A DNA stretch of 64,000 bases from contig NC_079324.1 in the NCBI RefSeq assembly GCF_029931775.1, forward strand, positions 64,301,268-64,365,267, written 5' to 3'. The DNA is from Euleptes europaea (Eukaryota > Chordata > Lepidosauria > Squamata > Sphaerodactylidae). The position numbers and the translations under genes are program-made. The stretch's first letter is position 1. Every line of letters starts with the position of its first letter. A model generated the notes under the pieces. The model saw only the letters and a program-made list of their open reading frames with translations. It ran no database searches and was not told the origin of the DNA. Below, in pieces: positions 1-13,517 of this stretch.

Positions 1-1140
1 TTTAAGAGATGTTCTGCCAGGAAATGTGGGATTAATTACTCTCATTAGAATTTTTTTTAGATTCTATAGAAGAACATTTAAGGTGATGAATGATAATGTT
101 AATGTTAAAAAGCATTTCCTACAAGCCTGCAGGCTTTTCAATGCAACTAAACATGACTGTCCATGTCACGGTGGGAAATAGGGTTACCAGATGTGATGCT
201 CATAGCCTTGATATTGCTATGATTGGTCATCAGTTCCCTGCTGGCACTAGTGAGGAATGCTTGAGACGGCATCTTGGTTCAGCCTTAGCGCTTCTTCATG
301 TGCGCAGTGCTCTTTCCTTTTCCTTCTATTTGTCCAGGGGGCGGTGGGTCGCATTTTGGTGATCGCATTCTCATTTTACCGGTGGAAAACTGACTTGAGG
401 GCCTCTGCAGAAATAGCATTTGAACTCAGGACACAGTCTCTAACATGCCATCTGCTGCTCCGGAGTTCTACTAGCCACTAGAATAAAGGAGGCAGGTTTG
501 AACTTGGGAACGTGATGGGCCTTGAACCGGGAACGTGATAAGGAGCCTATCTTTTCTGGTTGATATGGCTCAGGTTGGTGGCATTGGTGCCTGTCTCTCT
601 CTCTTCCCCCACCCCCGCAGTTTGCTTAAGACGCAAGAGTTCTACCCTGCATGCTGTGTGTGTGTGTGTGGGGGGGAGATGTTCATTAATGATTTGCACT
701 ATAATATACATTCTGGAGCCTGGGAGCTGCTTCATGCCAAGCCATAAGTGGAGAGTATTGACTCGAAGAGGGGGATTTGGGAGCTCGATAAGGCACGCAG
801 GGAGAAATGTGTTTGTGTTTCAAGAGGGGCTGCTAGGGGAGGGGTGGGGGTTTGAGGCTTTTCTGCCCTTTCCTGGAGGGGTTTACAACACCGCTGACTG
901 CGAGTCCAGACTGCCCACTTGCCCGTCTCTTCCCGTTCCACCGAGCCTTTGGCCTAGTTCACTGAGAAGGCACAGCTCTCCTTGGGGCAGTCTTCTTCAT
1001 ACCAGTGGAGAAAAATACCTTGTCCATCAGCCCGTGAGATCTGTTCAGCCCAGCTTTACTCATGTGTCAGCAGCACCCTTATCTCTGGCACCAGCTGCTT
1101 CTTGCAAAGTCACGCCAGACACCAGCAGTCACCCACAGTG
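1..1140. other. Unassigned intronic or upstream sequence of KIAA1671
   Basis: No exon is recognisable here. The stretch holds a short GT run near 655 and C-rich and T-rich tracts. Open frames through it have no family resemblance and no convincing splice sites. It is presumed to be KIAA1671 intron because the next exon downstream starts in the middle of that protein. Confidence 0.4.
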
Positions 1141-1680
1141 GAAGAAGAAGAAGAGTTGGTTTTTATATGCCTGCTTTCTCTGCCGCTTAAGGAAGAATCA
1201 AACCGGCTTAGAATCACCTTCCCTTTCCCCTCCCCACAACAGACACCCTGTGAGGTAGGTGGGGCTGAGAGAGCTCTAAGAGAGCTGTGACTAGTCACAT
1301 GAGCACATCAACACATGAAGCTGCCTTATACTGAACCAGACCCTTGGTCCATCAAAGTAACTATTGTCTACTCAGACCGGCAGCGGCTTTCCAGGCTGAG
1401 GTCTTTCACATCACCTACCTGCCTAGCCTAGTTCCTTTAACTGGAGATGCCAGGGATTGAACCTGGGATCTTCTGCATGCCAAGCAGATTCTCTGCCACT
1501 GAGCCATGGCCCCTCTAAGGTCACCCAGCTGGCTTCATGTGTAGAAGTTGGGAAACTAACCTGATTCACCAGATTAGCCTCCACCGCTCATGTGTAGAAG
1601 TGGGGAACCAAACCTGGTTCTCCAGATCAGAGTCCACCACTCCAAACCACCACTCTTATCCACTACACCACTCTGGAAGC
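1141..1680 (-). repeat. tRNA-headed SINE (CTT-tailed type), split by another SINE
   Basis: Read on the minus strand this is a SINE with a tRNA-like head, a body containing the phrase CAGCTGGGTGACCTTGGG, and a tail ending in a CTT-rich run (AAG-rich on the plus strand at 1141). The body is interrupted between about 1301 and 1515 by a second SINE of the alanine-tRNA-like family and resumes at 1516. The head end is at about 1680. Confidence 0.75.
1301..1515 (-). repeat. Alanine-tRNA-like SINE, nested
   Basis: The minus strand reads GTGGCTCAGTGGTAGAG-like box A (here slightly changed), a GGTTCAATCCC-like box B, and the family 3' end CAGCTTCATGTGTT. This matches the most frequent SINE family of the window. 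It sits inside the SINE at 1141-1680, so it is the younger insertion. Confidence 0.8.
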
Positions 1681-2105
1681 ACTGTGCAAGGCCTTTGTGT
1701 TCAGGTGTACCCGTGTGAGATCACGGATAAGCTGCATCTTGGACACCTCCTTAAGTAGTCCGATGGCTTCTTCTTCTAACCATAAATTTGGCATCAACTC
1801 AGGCTATTCTAGAAACATAACTGAGCGCATCTCTGGCCCCAGAGCCACCAGCTACTGTATATGTTCCAAGACCGAGTGAATGAGGTGGGCTGGGTTTTCT
1901 TAATTCAGCTACCCCATCTGTCTGCATCCCACCTCACCCTGGATCTGCACAGCAAGCAGTATCTCTCTGCAGGGGTGTTGTTCTATTGATGGCTGTGTGT
2001 GTGTGTGTTTTTAGCACAGTTACTTGGTGGTGTAGCTGGAACTGCCTGAGGCTGGCAGCCTCGCTCTGCAAAAGCCACTTTGCTAACACGTTTGCATGTT
2101 AGAGT

Positions 2106-2340
2106 ACAGAGAGCCAATGCGGTGTAGTGGTTAGAGTGTTGGACTGGGATCCAGGAGACCCAGGTTCGAACCCCCGCTCTGCCATGGAAGCTCGCTGGGT
2201 GACCTTGGGCCAGTCACACATTCTCCACCTAGTCTACCTCACAGGGCAGTTGTAAGGATAAAATGGAGGAGAGGAGAATGAAATGAGCGGCTTAGGATCC
2301 CCACCGAGGAGAAGGGGAGTCTAAATGAAGTAAATAAATG
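2106..2340 (+). repeat. tRNA-headed SINE with AAATAAATG tail
   Basis: The copy starts with GTGTAGTGGTTAGAGTG (box A-like) and GGTTCGAACCCC (box B). Its body contains the family phrase GGGTGACCTTGGGCCAGTCA, and it ends in TAAATGAAGTAAATAAATG. This tail differs from the CTT-tailed family although the head is similar, so the copy belongs to a third SINE group. Confidence 0.75.
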
Positions 2341-2371
2341 TTATGCTTTGGATTCCAATGAGGGGGGGGGT

Positions 2372-2743
2372 TGAAGCTGCAGAAAGAGACTCCTGACCCA
2401 GAAGGTCGGACCAGAACCAACGGGTTGAAGTTAAAGAGTTTCCGTCTAGACATTAGGAAGAATTTTCTAACAGTTAGAGCGGTTCCTCAGTGGAACAGGC
2501 TTCCTCAGGAGGTGGCAAGTTCTCCTTCCCTGGAGGTTTTTAAGCAGAAGCTAGATGGCCATCTGTCAGCAGTTCTGACTCTATGACCGTAGGCAGTTCA
2601 TGAGAGGGAGGGCACCTTGGCCATCTTCTGGGCATGGAGTGGGGGTCACTGGGTGTGTGGGAGGTAGTTGTGGATTTCCTGCATTGTGCAGGGGGTTGCA
2701 CTAGATGACCCTGGCGGTCCCTTCCAACTCTATGATTCTATGA
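2372..2743 (+). repeat. CR1-type LINE 3' end
   Basis: The copy runs from the last coding part of a CR1-like reverse-transcriptase region into its 3' untranslated region. It contains the typical phrase GACATTAGGAAGAATTTTCT and ends in the CR1 signature TATGATTCTATGA. It is strongly 5'-truncated, as most CR1 copies are. Confidence 0.85.
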
Positions 2744-4019
2744 CTTGTGGCTGGGGATTCAGCCTGATGATTCGCTGCTTCTGCTGCTTGAGCTTTGGGA
2801 GGCTGGGCCTGGGAGGGACGTCCCTTCCTTCCCTGAGGTCCCACCAGGTGGTTTTCTTGCTGCCTCCATATGGCTTCCTTGGCCCTTCTGCGCAGCGGGT
2901 GTTCTCCTCTTACTGTGAGGTCTGTCCATCTGGGCCTCTGCAGTGCCTCTGCACTGCCATTCTGCAGTGCCATTCCACTGTCTGTCAGAACGGTTGTGGC
3001 TCCTGGTTTGGGCCCGCTGGGCACTGCCTCCCCCGTGCCTCTTTCCTCTCCTGCTCCCTGCCGCGTCTATGTCAGTGCCCCTTTAACCTCCACGTTTCTC
3101 CCTTTGCCTCCGGCACAGTGCAGTTTTGCCATCATGATGCCCGTCCCTTCTCTGTGCCCTTCGAGGTTTTCAGTTGGGGGGTGGCAAGCGTGGACTTTGC
3201 GATTTATCCCTGGTGCCTCTTTTATGTCAGTGGTTCCCAGTCCCATCCTGAGGTCAGGCCGCGAATCTGCAAAACGGACCGCTCTGCATCCCTCCGGGGT
3301 GTTTGCAGAGCCCTTTTGCCTTTCCACCGAGCGCTCCTCCCTCCAGGATGGAGCGTGGGAGAGAAGACGCAAGGTGGACCGATCAGGCGGCCTTGGGTTG
3401 CCTGGCAACGGTGAAGCTGTAGCTGCTCGGTATCCTTGGCGGCGAGAGCGTCAAACGGCACAGCCGAGGGAGTGGGCGGGGTGTGGGGTTACGTGCGGAG
3501 AAAGCGAGCGGCCCTTGCCACGCTTGTGTGGCTCAAATATCGCAGGAGGCCGAGAGAAAGAGAGCGCATGCCTGGCGGTGCGCATTCCCCAATCTTCCCA
3601 GCTCCTGGGAAGACAGCAGGTTTTCCAAGCGACTGCCTGAGTGTGTGCCTGAAATCCACTGGTTTGTCCCCCTTGGAGTCCCCCATTTTCACCTCCCAGG
3701 TGGTTTGAAAGATGGTTGGGAAAGGTCTCCTAGATTTTCCTGCTGTGAGAGGTGCTTTGGTGTCTCTGCTGCTTCCCTCTGGCCTAACACTCCCACTCTG
3801 CATAAAAAGCAGATACGGGGGGGGGGGGGGCAAAGTCCTTCCTGGATCGAACCAACCCAAGTGGGGGGTAGGGGGTGGGTGGGGGAGTAGTGTCAAGTCT
3901 GAAAGCTTCATCCTCTCCAAACTGGAAAAGGTTATGGTAACTGTCATGATCTGTTTATTTCCTGCCTGCTGGGAAAGGGGGTGGGTGTGCTTGGCATGGG
4001 CAGCCCCCACCTGCCCTTG
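2744..4019. other. GC-richer unique stretch with RFX-type palindrome
   Basis: This stretch has no recognisable exon. From about 3290 to 3600 it is richer in CpG than its surroundings, with a perfect X-box palindrome GTTGCC-T-GGCAAC at 3397-3409 and a GC box GGGCGGG at 3474-3480. It may be an internal promoter or enhancer. Open frames here, including one of 256 codons at 2870-3640, have no familiar domain. Confidence 0.35.
3397..3409. promoter_or_regulatory. RFX X-box-like palindrome
   Basis: GTTGCC and GGCAAC arms around a single T make a perfect inverted repeat that fits the RFX-factor X-box consensus. A GC box lies about 65 bp downstream. Binding is inferred from the motif only. Confidence 0.45.
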
Positions 4020-4185
4020 GTGGCGATGAAACCCAGGAACAGGATTTTGTGCTTCGTTTGTATAGGACAGTGTCTTTCAGTGTTACTCCTCTGAAGATGC
4101 CTGCCACAGCTGCTGGCGAAACGTCAGGAAAGAAAATACCAAGACCATGGTTACACAGCCCGGATAACCTACAAGAACCAATTAA
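4020..4185 (+). mobile_element. Penelope-like element fragment with hammerhead-like fold
   Basis: The sequence resembles a very common squamate repeat with the phrase CAGCCCGGATAACCTACAA. At 4087-4129 it contains the parts of a type I hammerhead ribozyme: CTGAAGA (4091-4097), a short stem II (GCC 4099-4101 with GGC 4115-4117), GAAA (4118-4121), then CGTC. Flanking TCCT (4087-4090) and AGGA (4126-4129) can pair as stem I. Hammerhead motifs are known in Penelope-like elements. The family call is inference; the motif is directly visible. Confidence 0.55.
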
Positions 4186-5908
4186 TTGGGATGTTCTAAC
4201 GTAGGGCAGTGTGGTAGAGGAGCTAAAGTGTTGGATGAGGACTGGTTCAGATCCCTGTTTGAGCATGATGCTCACTGAGCCACTTCGTGGCTACTTTGTG
4301 CTCTCTCTGCCTGACCTGCCTCATTGTGTCCTTGGCAGGAATAAGATGGAGGAAGGAGGAGAGCCATGCACGCTGCCCTTCACTTTGTGGGGGGAAGAGT
4401 ATGGTTAAAAAAAACCCACTGCAACAGGTGTAGGATATCTTACTTACGGCCGGTGACATTTGGGATCTCCGGGGCAGGACTTTTGAATCGTCGCACACTG
4501 CGCTGATGCCTCTAACCCCTTTCTGCAGTGCTGAGCAATTGGTGGTTCAGCCAGGGCTGCATCTGAATCCCATTGTGCCGAGGTGCGGCTTGGTTTCAGA
4601 GGACCAGCTGGCTCCTTTCCACTTGTGCTTCTGGAAGGCAGTCATCATGCCCAAGAAAAGGCTGTGCCGTCTTGCTGCGGGAATCCTTCCAGATCATCAC
4701 TGTCGTTGGTGAGGTCATTGGGGACAGGATCCTGCCCGGTTCTAGGAACTGTTTATCTGCCCTGGCAGCAGGGGTACAGAGAGGAGGGGGCCCCTGGGGC
4801 TCCAGAGGAGTTATTGGCAGCGGGCTGGGAGTCTTTGCCAGGCTGCGAAGGACAGGACAGGCAGGATGCTCCGTTCCTTGTACACAAAGCTGATCTCTCG
4901 GATAGTGAGTATTTGGGAACTCTTGCTTCAGGCTGTGCGCATTCTGTTGTGTGGTCGCACATGTATCTCAGGTGGGGATTTTTCTCTTTACGCCACATCA
5001 TGCCGAGAAAATAGTCTTGGATTAGTTACCTTCTTGAGAAAAGGTGGGGCAGTTCTGTGTTGCTTGTCCCCTGGTGATCCTCCCCTAAGTGGATAAAAAG
5101 AGTAGTGGCAGGCATTCTCTGGGTGGGGAAAGGGGGCCTGGTGGGCACGCGCCAAGAGGGGATGCTGCCCACAGGCCTGCTCTTGTCTGCTTCTGGGTCC
5201 CAGTGAGCAAGACCTTTCTGGTGGGTTTGTTTGGAAGTCTGTTGCTGCCGGGTCTTAGAGGCTGCCTCCCTCTTTGTGTTCAGTTGTGGTGTCTCAAATG
5301 TCCATCTACCAGCAGCCCTGGCAGTGGAACCTCAAGGGCATGAAGAGGGGCATCCTGGAGGGCTTGTGCCCCGATCTCGCGGAACTTCCTGTTGCTGAAG
5401 ACTCACTCGAGCATGATCCTGTTTCAGGGGCACCACAGAGGAGCTCTTTATTGGAGGTGCTTCTTGGCCATGCGTGGGTTTTCAGCACAAGGGTGGCGAA
5501 AACCCTAGTCTCCACAGCAGCACACACGCACACCACGGTTTGCCAGCTGCAGCCGGGATTGTCATCGCCCGTCGGTCTGTAGGTGCTACTGGATGGCTCT
5601 GTTGCAGTAACCAAAAAAAAGCACAGACAAATTCCTTAAAGTGTTGCCAGGCAAAGGGAGATGGATGGCTTTGAGGTGGCTTTTAGCTGCGAGTGGGTCA
5701 CCCTGGAAAAGCCAACTGCACATCAAGCAAAGCCTCCCTTTCAGGCCAAGCCTGCGAAGGACCACTTTCAGAGGCCAGCTGGCGCATCTGTCTCCTGTAG
5801 ACTTAACCCACCATTTTTCACAGACCACCACACCTGCAGTAGCCCCCTTCGAAGCTTCACTGCAGCCAAACACTGCTCTTCTCAAGTGGAAACTGGGAGG
5901 CCCCACTT
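4186..5908. other. Unassigned intronic sequence
   Basis: No exon of KIAA1671 is recognisable. A degraded tRNA-SINE-like piece may lie at about 4203-4340. The remainder is unique sequence without clear structure. Confidence 0.35.
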
Positions 5909-6285
5909 CAAAAAGGATGTGGACACAACCGAGTGGGTGCAGAGGAGAGCGACGAGGATGATCAGGGGCCTGGAGACAGAGCCCTGCGAGGAAAGGCTGA
6001 GGGAGTTGGGAATGGTCAGTCTGGAGAAGAGGAGGTCGAGGGGGGACAGGATTGCTCTCTTGAAGTATCTGAAAGGCTGTCTGTCACTTGGAGGGCAGGG
6101 AGCTGTTCCTGTTGGCAGCAGAGGATCATAGGACTCACAATAACGGGTTTAAATTGCAGGCAGAAAGGCTGGATATTAGGACAAAGTTTTTAACAGTAAG
6201 AGTTGTTCAGCAGTAGAGTCAGCTACCTAGGGAGGCGGTGAGCTCCCCCTCACTGGCAGAGGCTGTCGATAAACAGTGTCTCTGT
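5909..6285 (+). repeat. CR1-type LINE 3' region, older copy
   Basis: The sequence contains a CR1-like phrase, GCAGAGGAGAGCGACGAGGA, followed by GGCCTGGAGAC and GAGGCGGTGAGCTCCCC. It lacks the clean terminal octamer, so it is more decayed than the copy at 2372. Confidence 0.65.
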
Positions 6286-6853
6286 GTAATCCAACCTGGG
6301 ACAGACCGAAGGCTCAGCAGTTGGAAAGTCCTTTGTCGCATGCCCCGTGGAAACAAAGGGGAACTGTACAAAAGCTGATGCCGTCATTTTGGTGCGTCTT
6401 GTGCGGGGGGGGGGGAAGCTTCCTAATTGAGCCCCCGGGAAGTTTGCAGTGACAGGCTGACTCCGCAAGGTGCGCTGTTGCCCAGAGTCACAGAAGAGGA
6501 AGAGGCAGGGGCCCGTCCCTGAGCAGACAGGAAGCCGCCATCTCCCATCCCCAGGGCTCCCATCCCATCCCCTAGTTTTAGCCTTTCGGGCAAGTTGGGT
6601 TTTCCTGTTTCGAGGCTTTTTCTATCGTTCCTACTTGCAAGCAGAAGAAACCTGCAAGCAGACATTTAAAGGTGTTGCGGTAATATTGTGCCACCTACTG
6701 GATAAATCTAGGGCCCGTGCCACAGTTTGAGGCAAATATCCTCTGGAAACCTTGAGGAATTTCGTGGTAAGGAAGGAAGGAGTTTTTCTGGTCAGGTTGT
6801 GTCCAGACATCACAAACTACATGCAAGTATAAGATGTACCCCTGTTAAAATAT

Positions 6854-6985
6854 CTAAATGCAGATGGCCCAACAAACTGAAACCTGGTTGGCACCAAGCT
6901 GGGATTTCAAGCCAAGGTTTGAAGCTGGTTTCTTAACCACACTTCATAGTTGTTGTGGTTTGTTGGGACATCTGAATTCATATTT
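6854..6985. repeat. Fold-back MITE-like inverted repeat
   Basis: Left arm GATGGCCCAACAAAC (6863-6877) is complementary, with few mismatches, to right arm GTTTGTTGGGACATC near 6957-6972. The arms enclose a spacer of about 80 bp, so the whole could form a hairpin. This is typical of a short non-autonomous DNA transposon. The superfamily cannot be told. Confidence 0.5.
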
Positions 6986-7451
6986 GGCTGAGTGGCCCCC
7001 CCTGCTTTGGCCACCAGGTGGGAGGCAAGTCCCAGTGACCGCAGGGTCCATCTGACAGTGGAGCAGGGCCTTCTTCTGGGGTCAGAGTCCAAGAGTCACA
7101 GTCTGCGTTTCTTCTCCTTCTCCGTCTCCATAGAGGCTTTGGACGACCTGTCCTGAGCATGCTTTCATAGGCAGTTCTTCTAAGGAGGTTTCCATAGAGC
7201 TCCTGCCTTTTCCCCTTTCTTCTTGGACTGTGGAGGAGGCAGCATCCTCACCTCTGGTTGTGGGTGGCCATGATGCTCAGTGCTGAGGGCTATGCTTAGC
7301 TTCCAGAAACAGCAAGTGGCGGTTATTATGCTCCCTGTGAAATGGGTACTGCTGTGTGCAGAAATTATGCTTTCCACTTGAAAGAAAAATCTTGCTCTGT
7401 ACACTTAAGAAATCTCAAAAGGTGAAAAGCCAGTAAATGTGGGGCTTTGGG

Positions 7452-7668
7452 GAGGGGGTGTGACTCAGTTTGTAGAGCCTCTGCTTGGCATGCGAAAGGT
7501 CCCAGATGCAATCCCCAGCATCTCCAGTTAAAGGGACTAGTCAAGTAGGTGATGTGAAAGACCCCTGCCTGAGACCCTGGAGAGCTGCTGCCCGTCTGAG
7601 TAGACAATACTGACTTTGATGGACCGAGGGAGGTCTGATTCAGTAGAAGGCAGCTTCATGTGTTCATG
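7452..7668 (+). repeat. Alanine-tRNA-like SINE
   Basis: Box A-like GACTCAGTTTGTAGAG, a box B-like stretch near 7506, the body GAGTAGACAATACTGAC and the 3' end CAGCTTCATGTGTTCATGTG are all present in order. It is near full length. Confidence 0.85.
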
Positions 7669-9666
<1,998 letters not shown>

Positions 9667-10371
9667 TGAGGCCTTGCGGAGCCGGCAGGCAGCCAGTGGC
9701 TGGAGCTCTCCCCTCGTGCTCTCTTCACAGCCCCTCTTGCTTCATGGCCTGTGGAAAAGAGTGGGAGGTGGGCCAGAGTTTTTCCCAGTCTGTGCGTGGG
9801 TGCTCTTGGCTCCTGTCTCCCTTGTGCAAAGCAGAGGCAGCAAAGCCCCCCCCCCCCCATCACAGGCCTGTGTGGCTGGTGCATGGAACCCAAAAGCTGG
9901 TGTCCCAGCTGAAGGGCTTCCGCTAAAAACTCACCTGCTTTGCATTACCTCTTGGCCTGAGACTGCACCAGGCCTTCCGCTCATGCTCAGCACCCCCAAG
10001 CTTCTAGTCCTCTGTGTTAAAGCTGCCTGCCCTGCCCCTCGCTTTCTTCTCCACCACACATGAGCTCCTCTCTTGCTGGCCCCCCTGTCTCTGCCTCTCC
10101 CCAATCCAGTGTCCATGAGGTTTGCTGCCCTCAGAGTGGCCTCTTGCTGAAGCAGCCGCCCCGTGCTCTTCCTTCCCTCTTCTTTAAGTCCAGCCTTCCC
10201 AGCCCTGCTCTATCCCCCCCACACTGTGTTCCCCTGACTCTCCATTCCTCCCCATCGCATGGCCAGCCTTTGACTTCCCCCTCCCCCAGACAGGTGGCTA
10301 TCCTAGCTTTAAATCCAGAATCCGCCATTCCAGAGGTGGGATTGACAACGCCCACCCCAACTGCTCCCTGA

Positions 10372-10580
10372 AGCCAGCGTGGTGTAGCAATTAAAAGCGA
10401 TGGCTTGGAGCGGTGGACTCTGATCTGGAGAACTGGGTTTGATTCCCCACTCCTATCCATGAAGCCAGCCGGGTGACCTTGGGCTAGTCACACTCTCTCA
10501 GCCCCACCCACCTCACAGGGTGCCTGTTGTGGGGAGGGGAAGGGAAGGCGATTGTAAGCCGGTTTCATTCTTCCTCCAGC
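10372..10580 (+). repeat. tRNA-headed SINE (CTT-tailed type), truncated tail
   Basis: The head GCCAGCGTGGTGTAGCAATT, box B-like GGTTTGATTCCCC and the body GGGTGACCTTGGGCTAGTCA are present. The copy stops shortly after GATTGTAAGCCGGTTT, before the CTT tail. Confidence 0.8.
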
Positions 10581-11150
10581 GCTTGGCAGAAGAAGCAGTC
10601 CTGTAGAGAAGCGGTCCTCTGGAGAGGTTTTTCTCTTCAGGCATCTTCCCTCTCTCAGGGAACGTGCCCCTGAGGGGCCTTTGGAGCAGTGCCCCCAGAA
10701 GGGACTTCTGCTCGCATGGGTGGTTGGCTCCAGTCCAGGCGAGACCTTCCGCCTCATGGTGAAGACCTTGGCAGGGCAGGGCCTGGCCTGGCCTGCCAAG
10801 CAAGCACCACGGGAGGTGCTCTGGGGGAAGCCCTACCCTGGGTAGCCCCCCTGCCCCTCCAGAGAACTCCCGGCAAAGGCCTCCCCATGTGAAGGAGAGG
10901 CTCTGGTGCCACCTGCTGGCCAACAGGGGCTTTCTTTCTTCGCTCGCAGTTCCCCAAAGAGCCTTTGTGTGGGGTGTGATGAGAGCAGTGGATTCAGAAG
11001 GGCTCTCTGGTCTTCATGGCAGAAGGTGGTCTGGAGAAGCTCGTGGGGCTTCCTGGAGGCATTTGGCACAGCTGGAGGCTGGATGCTGGGCCCAGGGGAT
11101 ACTGGTCTGATGGAGTCGGGCTTTTCTTCAAATGTCCCCAGCTTCAGAGC

Positions 11151-11366
11151 CAGGGGTATGGCTCAGTTTGTAGAGCACCTGCTTGGCTTGCAGAAGGTCT
11201 CCGGTTCAATCCCCGGCATCTCCAGTTAAAGGGACTAGGCAGCAGGTGATGTGAAAGACCTCTGCCTGAGACCCTGAGAGCTGCTGCCGGTCTGAGTAGA
11301 CAATACTGACTTTGATGGACCAAAGGGGGTCTGATTCAGTAGGAGGCAGCTTCATGTGTCATGTGT
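11151..11366 (+). repeat. Alanine-tRNA-like SINE
   Basis: Box A-like GGCTCAGTTTGTAGAGCA, box B GGTTCAATCCC, the body GAGTAGACAATACTGAC and the tail CAGCTTCATGTGTCATGTG are present. It lies in the intron between two KIAA1671 coding exons. Confidence 0.87.
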
Positions 11367-11587
11367 GTCACTTCCTGCCTCGTGGAGTACGCACGTTTCT
11401 CTCCCCCCCCCTTGTTTCCTTTAATTCCTTGGGGCTCTTCTATGTGCAGGGTAGGGGTTAAATTTGTCGTGAGCCCCACAGAGATGAGCAGGACCAGCCT
11501 AAGAAACCCCACCACCCCTTTTGGCTGTGCCATGCAACCCCAGAGCTGCACTCCCACATCCTCTGGGGATGATGCATGACATCTTGA

Positions 11588-12335
<748 letters not shown>

Positions 12336-12537
12336 TAATGTGAGATGTGCAGTGGGACAGTTTATCCCTGGTTCCCAAAGCCTAGTCAGCAAAATGAACG
12401 GGTCTAAGAAAGCAAGCCAAGCTGCATCCTACAGAGAGAGGTGAAAATTCCCCTGCAGTGTTGGACCTGCCTGTTTGCTGGAACAGCAGGTCCAGAGCAG
12501 GTGGGGAAATCGGACTCGAGAGCCATCTCCAAAGAGT

Positions 12538-12620
12538 TTCAGAGGGTAGCCGTGTTGTTCTCCAGTGGAACAGCTAGATTCAAATCCAGTAACACCTCAG
12601 AGACCAGCAAGAAAATATTA
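12538..12620 (+). mobile_element. Penelope-like repeat fragment
   Basis: The phrase TTTCAGAGGGTAGCCGTGTT followed by ACAGCTAGATTCAAATCCAG and ACACCTCAGAGACCAGCAAG matches the repeat also seen at 38855-38975. It stops before the part that carries the ribozyme-like fold in related copies. Confidence 0.4.
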
Positions 12621-12704
12621 CATCCCTAACATCATGTCGATCTCTAAGGTGCTCCAAGACTTGAATTTGGGTATTCCCAAAGGTGTGATTGGCCCATGGC
12701 AGAG

Positions 12705-13044
12705 GAAGCCCCAGAAGGTCGGACCAGAACCAAGGGGTTGAAATTAAATCATAAGAGTTTCCATCTAGACATTAGGAAGAATTTTCTAAGAGCGGTTTCC
12801 TCAGTGGAACAGGCTTCCTCGGGAGGTGGTAAGTGCTCCTTCCCTGGAGGGTTTTAAGCAGAGGCTACATGGCTGATTCTATGACCTTAAGCAGATCATG
12901 AGAGGGCGGGCATCTTGGCCATTTTCTGGCCATGGAGTAGGGGTCACTGGGTGTGTGTGGGAGGAAGGTAGTTGTGAATTTCCTGCGTTGTGCAGGGGGT
13001 TGGACTAGATGACCCTGGTGATCCCTTGCAACTCTATGATTCTA
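12705..13044 (+). repeat. CR1-type LINE 3' end
   Basis: It is the same family and orientation as 2372-2743, with GACATTAGGAAGAATTTTCT and the end CAACTCTATGATTCTAA. It lies in the KIAA1671 intron between coding exons at 12330 and 13393. Confidence 0.85.
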
Positions 13045-13392
13045 AGCCATTTAGAGTTGGGTACAGGGAGCTTTGAGGTCCCCACTGCCAACAGACTGGG
13101 GAAGAAGGGCCGGTCTAAGAATCGGGGAAAGGGGTGTGAGGATTGCAGCCTCTGAGGCCTGGGGAGAAGGGAAAGTTGGCGGAGAGCAGGAAAGTTTCCC
13201 GTTGGCCAAAACTGCCTTCCCCATAAAGGGCTGGCGTTTTGATGACTGGAGCTTCCACAGGTCACCGGGAGGCCTGATTCAAAATGGCGCGGCTGCTGCT
13301 TAGCGTGCGGGTCCTGATTGACAACTTCTGTTTTTTTGGCCTTCATCTCTCTTTCTAACAACAACCCGAAACACCACTCCTTGGCTATGAAG

Positions 13393-13517
13393 AAAAGTCA
13401 GCGAAACCTGAAGACTCTGATGCGGAGGGGAAGCTGCCCCCGCCGTCGGAGCGGCCGCCTGTCTCCCAGCCACAGCGGCTGCCTGTGTTCCCTGGGCTGG
13501 ACCACTCGGCCCTCAAG
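13393..13517 (+). CDS. KIAA1671: KIAA1671 protein, exon 3rd from the end
   Basis: This 125-nt exon encodes EKSAKPEDSDAEGKLPPPSE and then RPPVSQPQRLPVFPGLDHSA, closely matching the PVSPPQRMPVFPGMD region recalled for the mammalian protein. The frame requires a start two bases before a codon boundary. The only fitting AG is in CTATGAAG at 13391-13392. This acceptor is weak, because the pyrimidine-rich tract (13329-13355) lies about 40 bp further upstream. The donor AAG|GTGACT is acceptable. The coding content is secure; the exact start is less so. Confidence 0.82.

Noticed and set aside
560-1258. Long open frame (232 codons) on +
   Set aside because: It crosses a SINE and low-complexity DNA, with no known domain or splice context.
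2870-3640. Open frame of 256 codons in the GC-rich block
   Set aside because: Stop codons are rare by composition here. The peptide is S/P/R-rich without a recognisable family, and the opposite strand is equally open.
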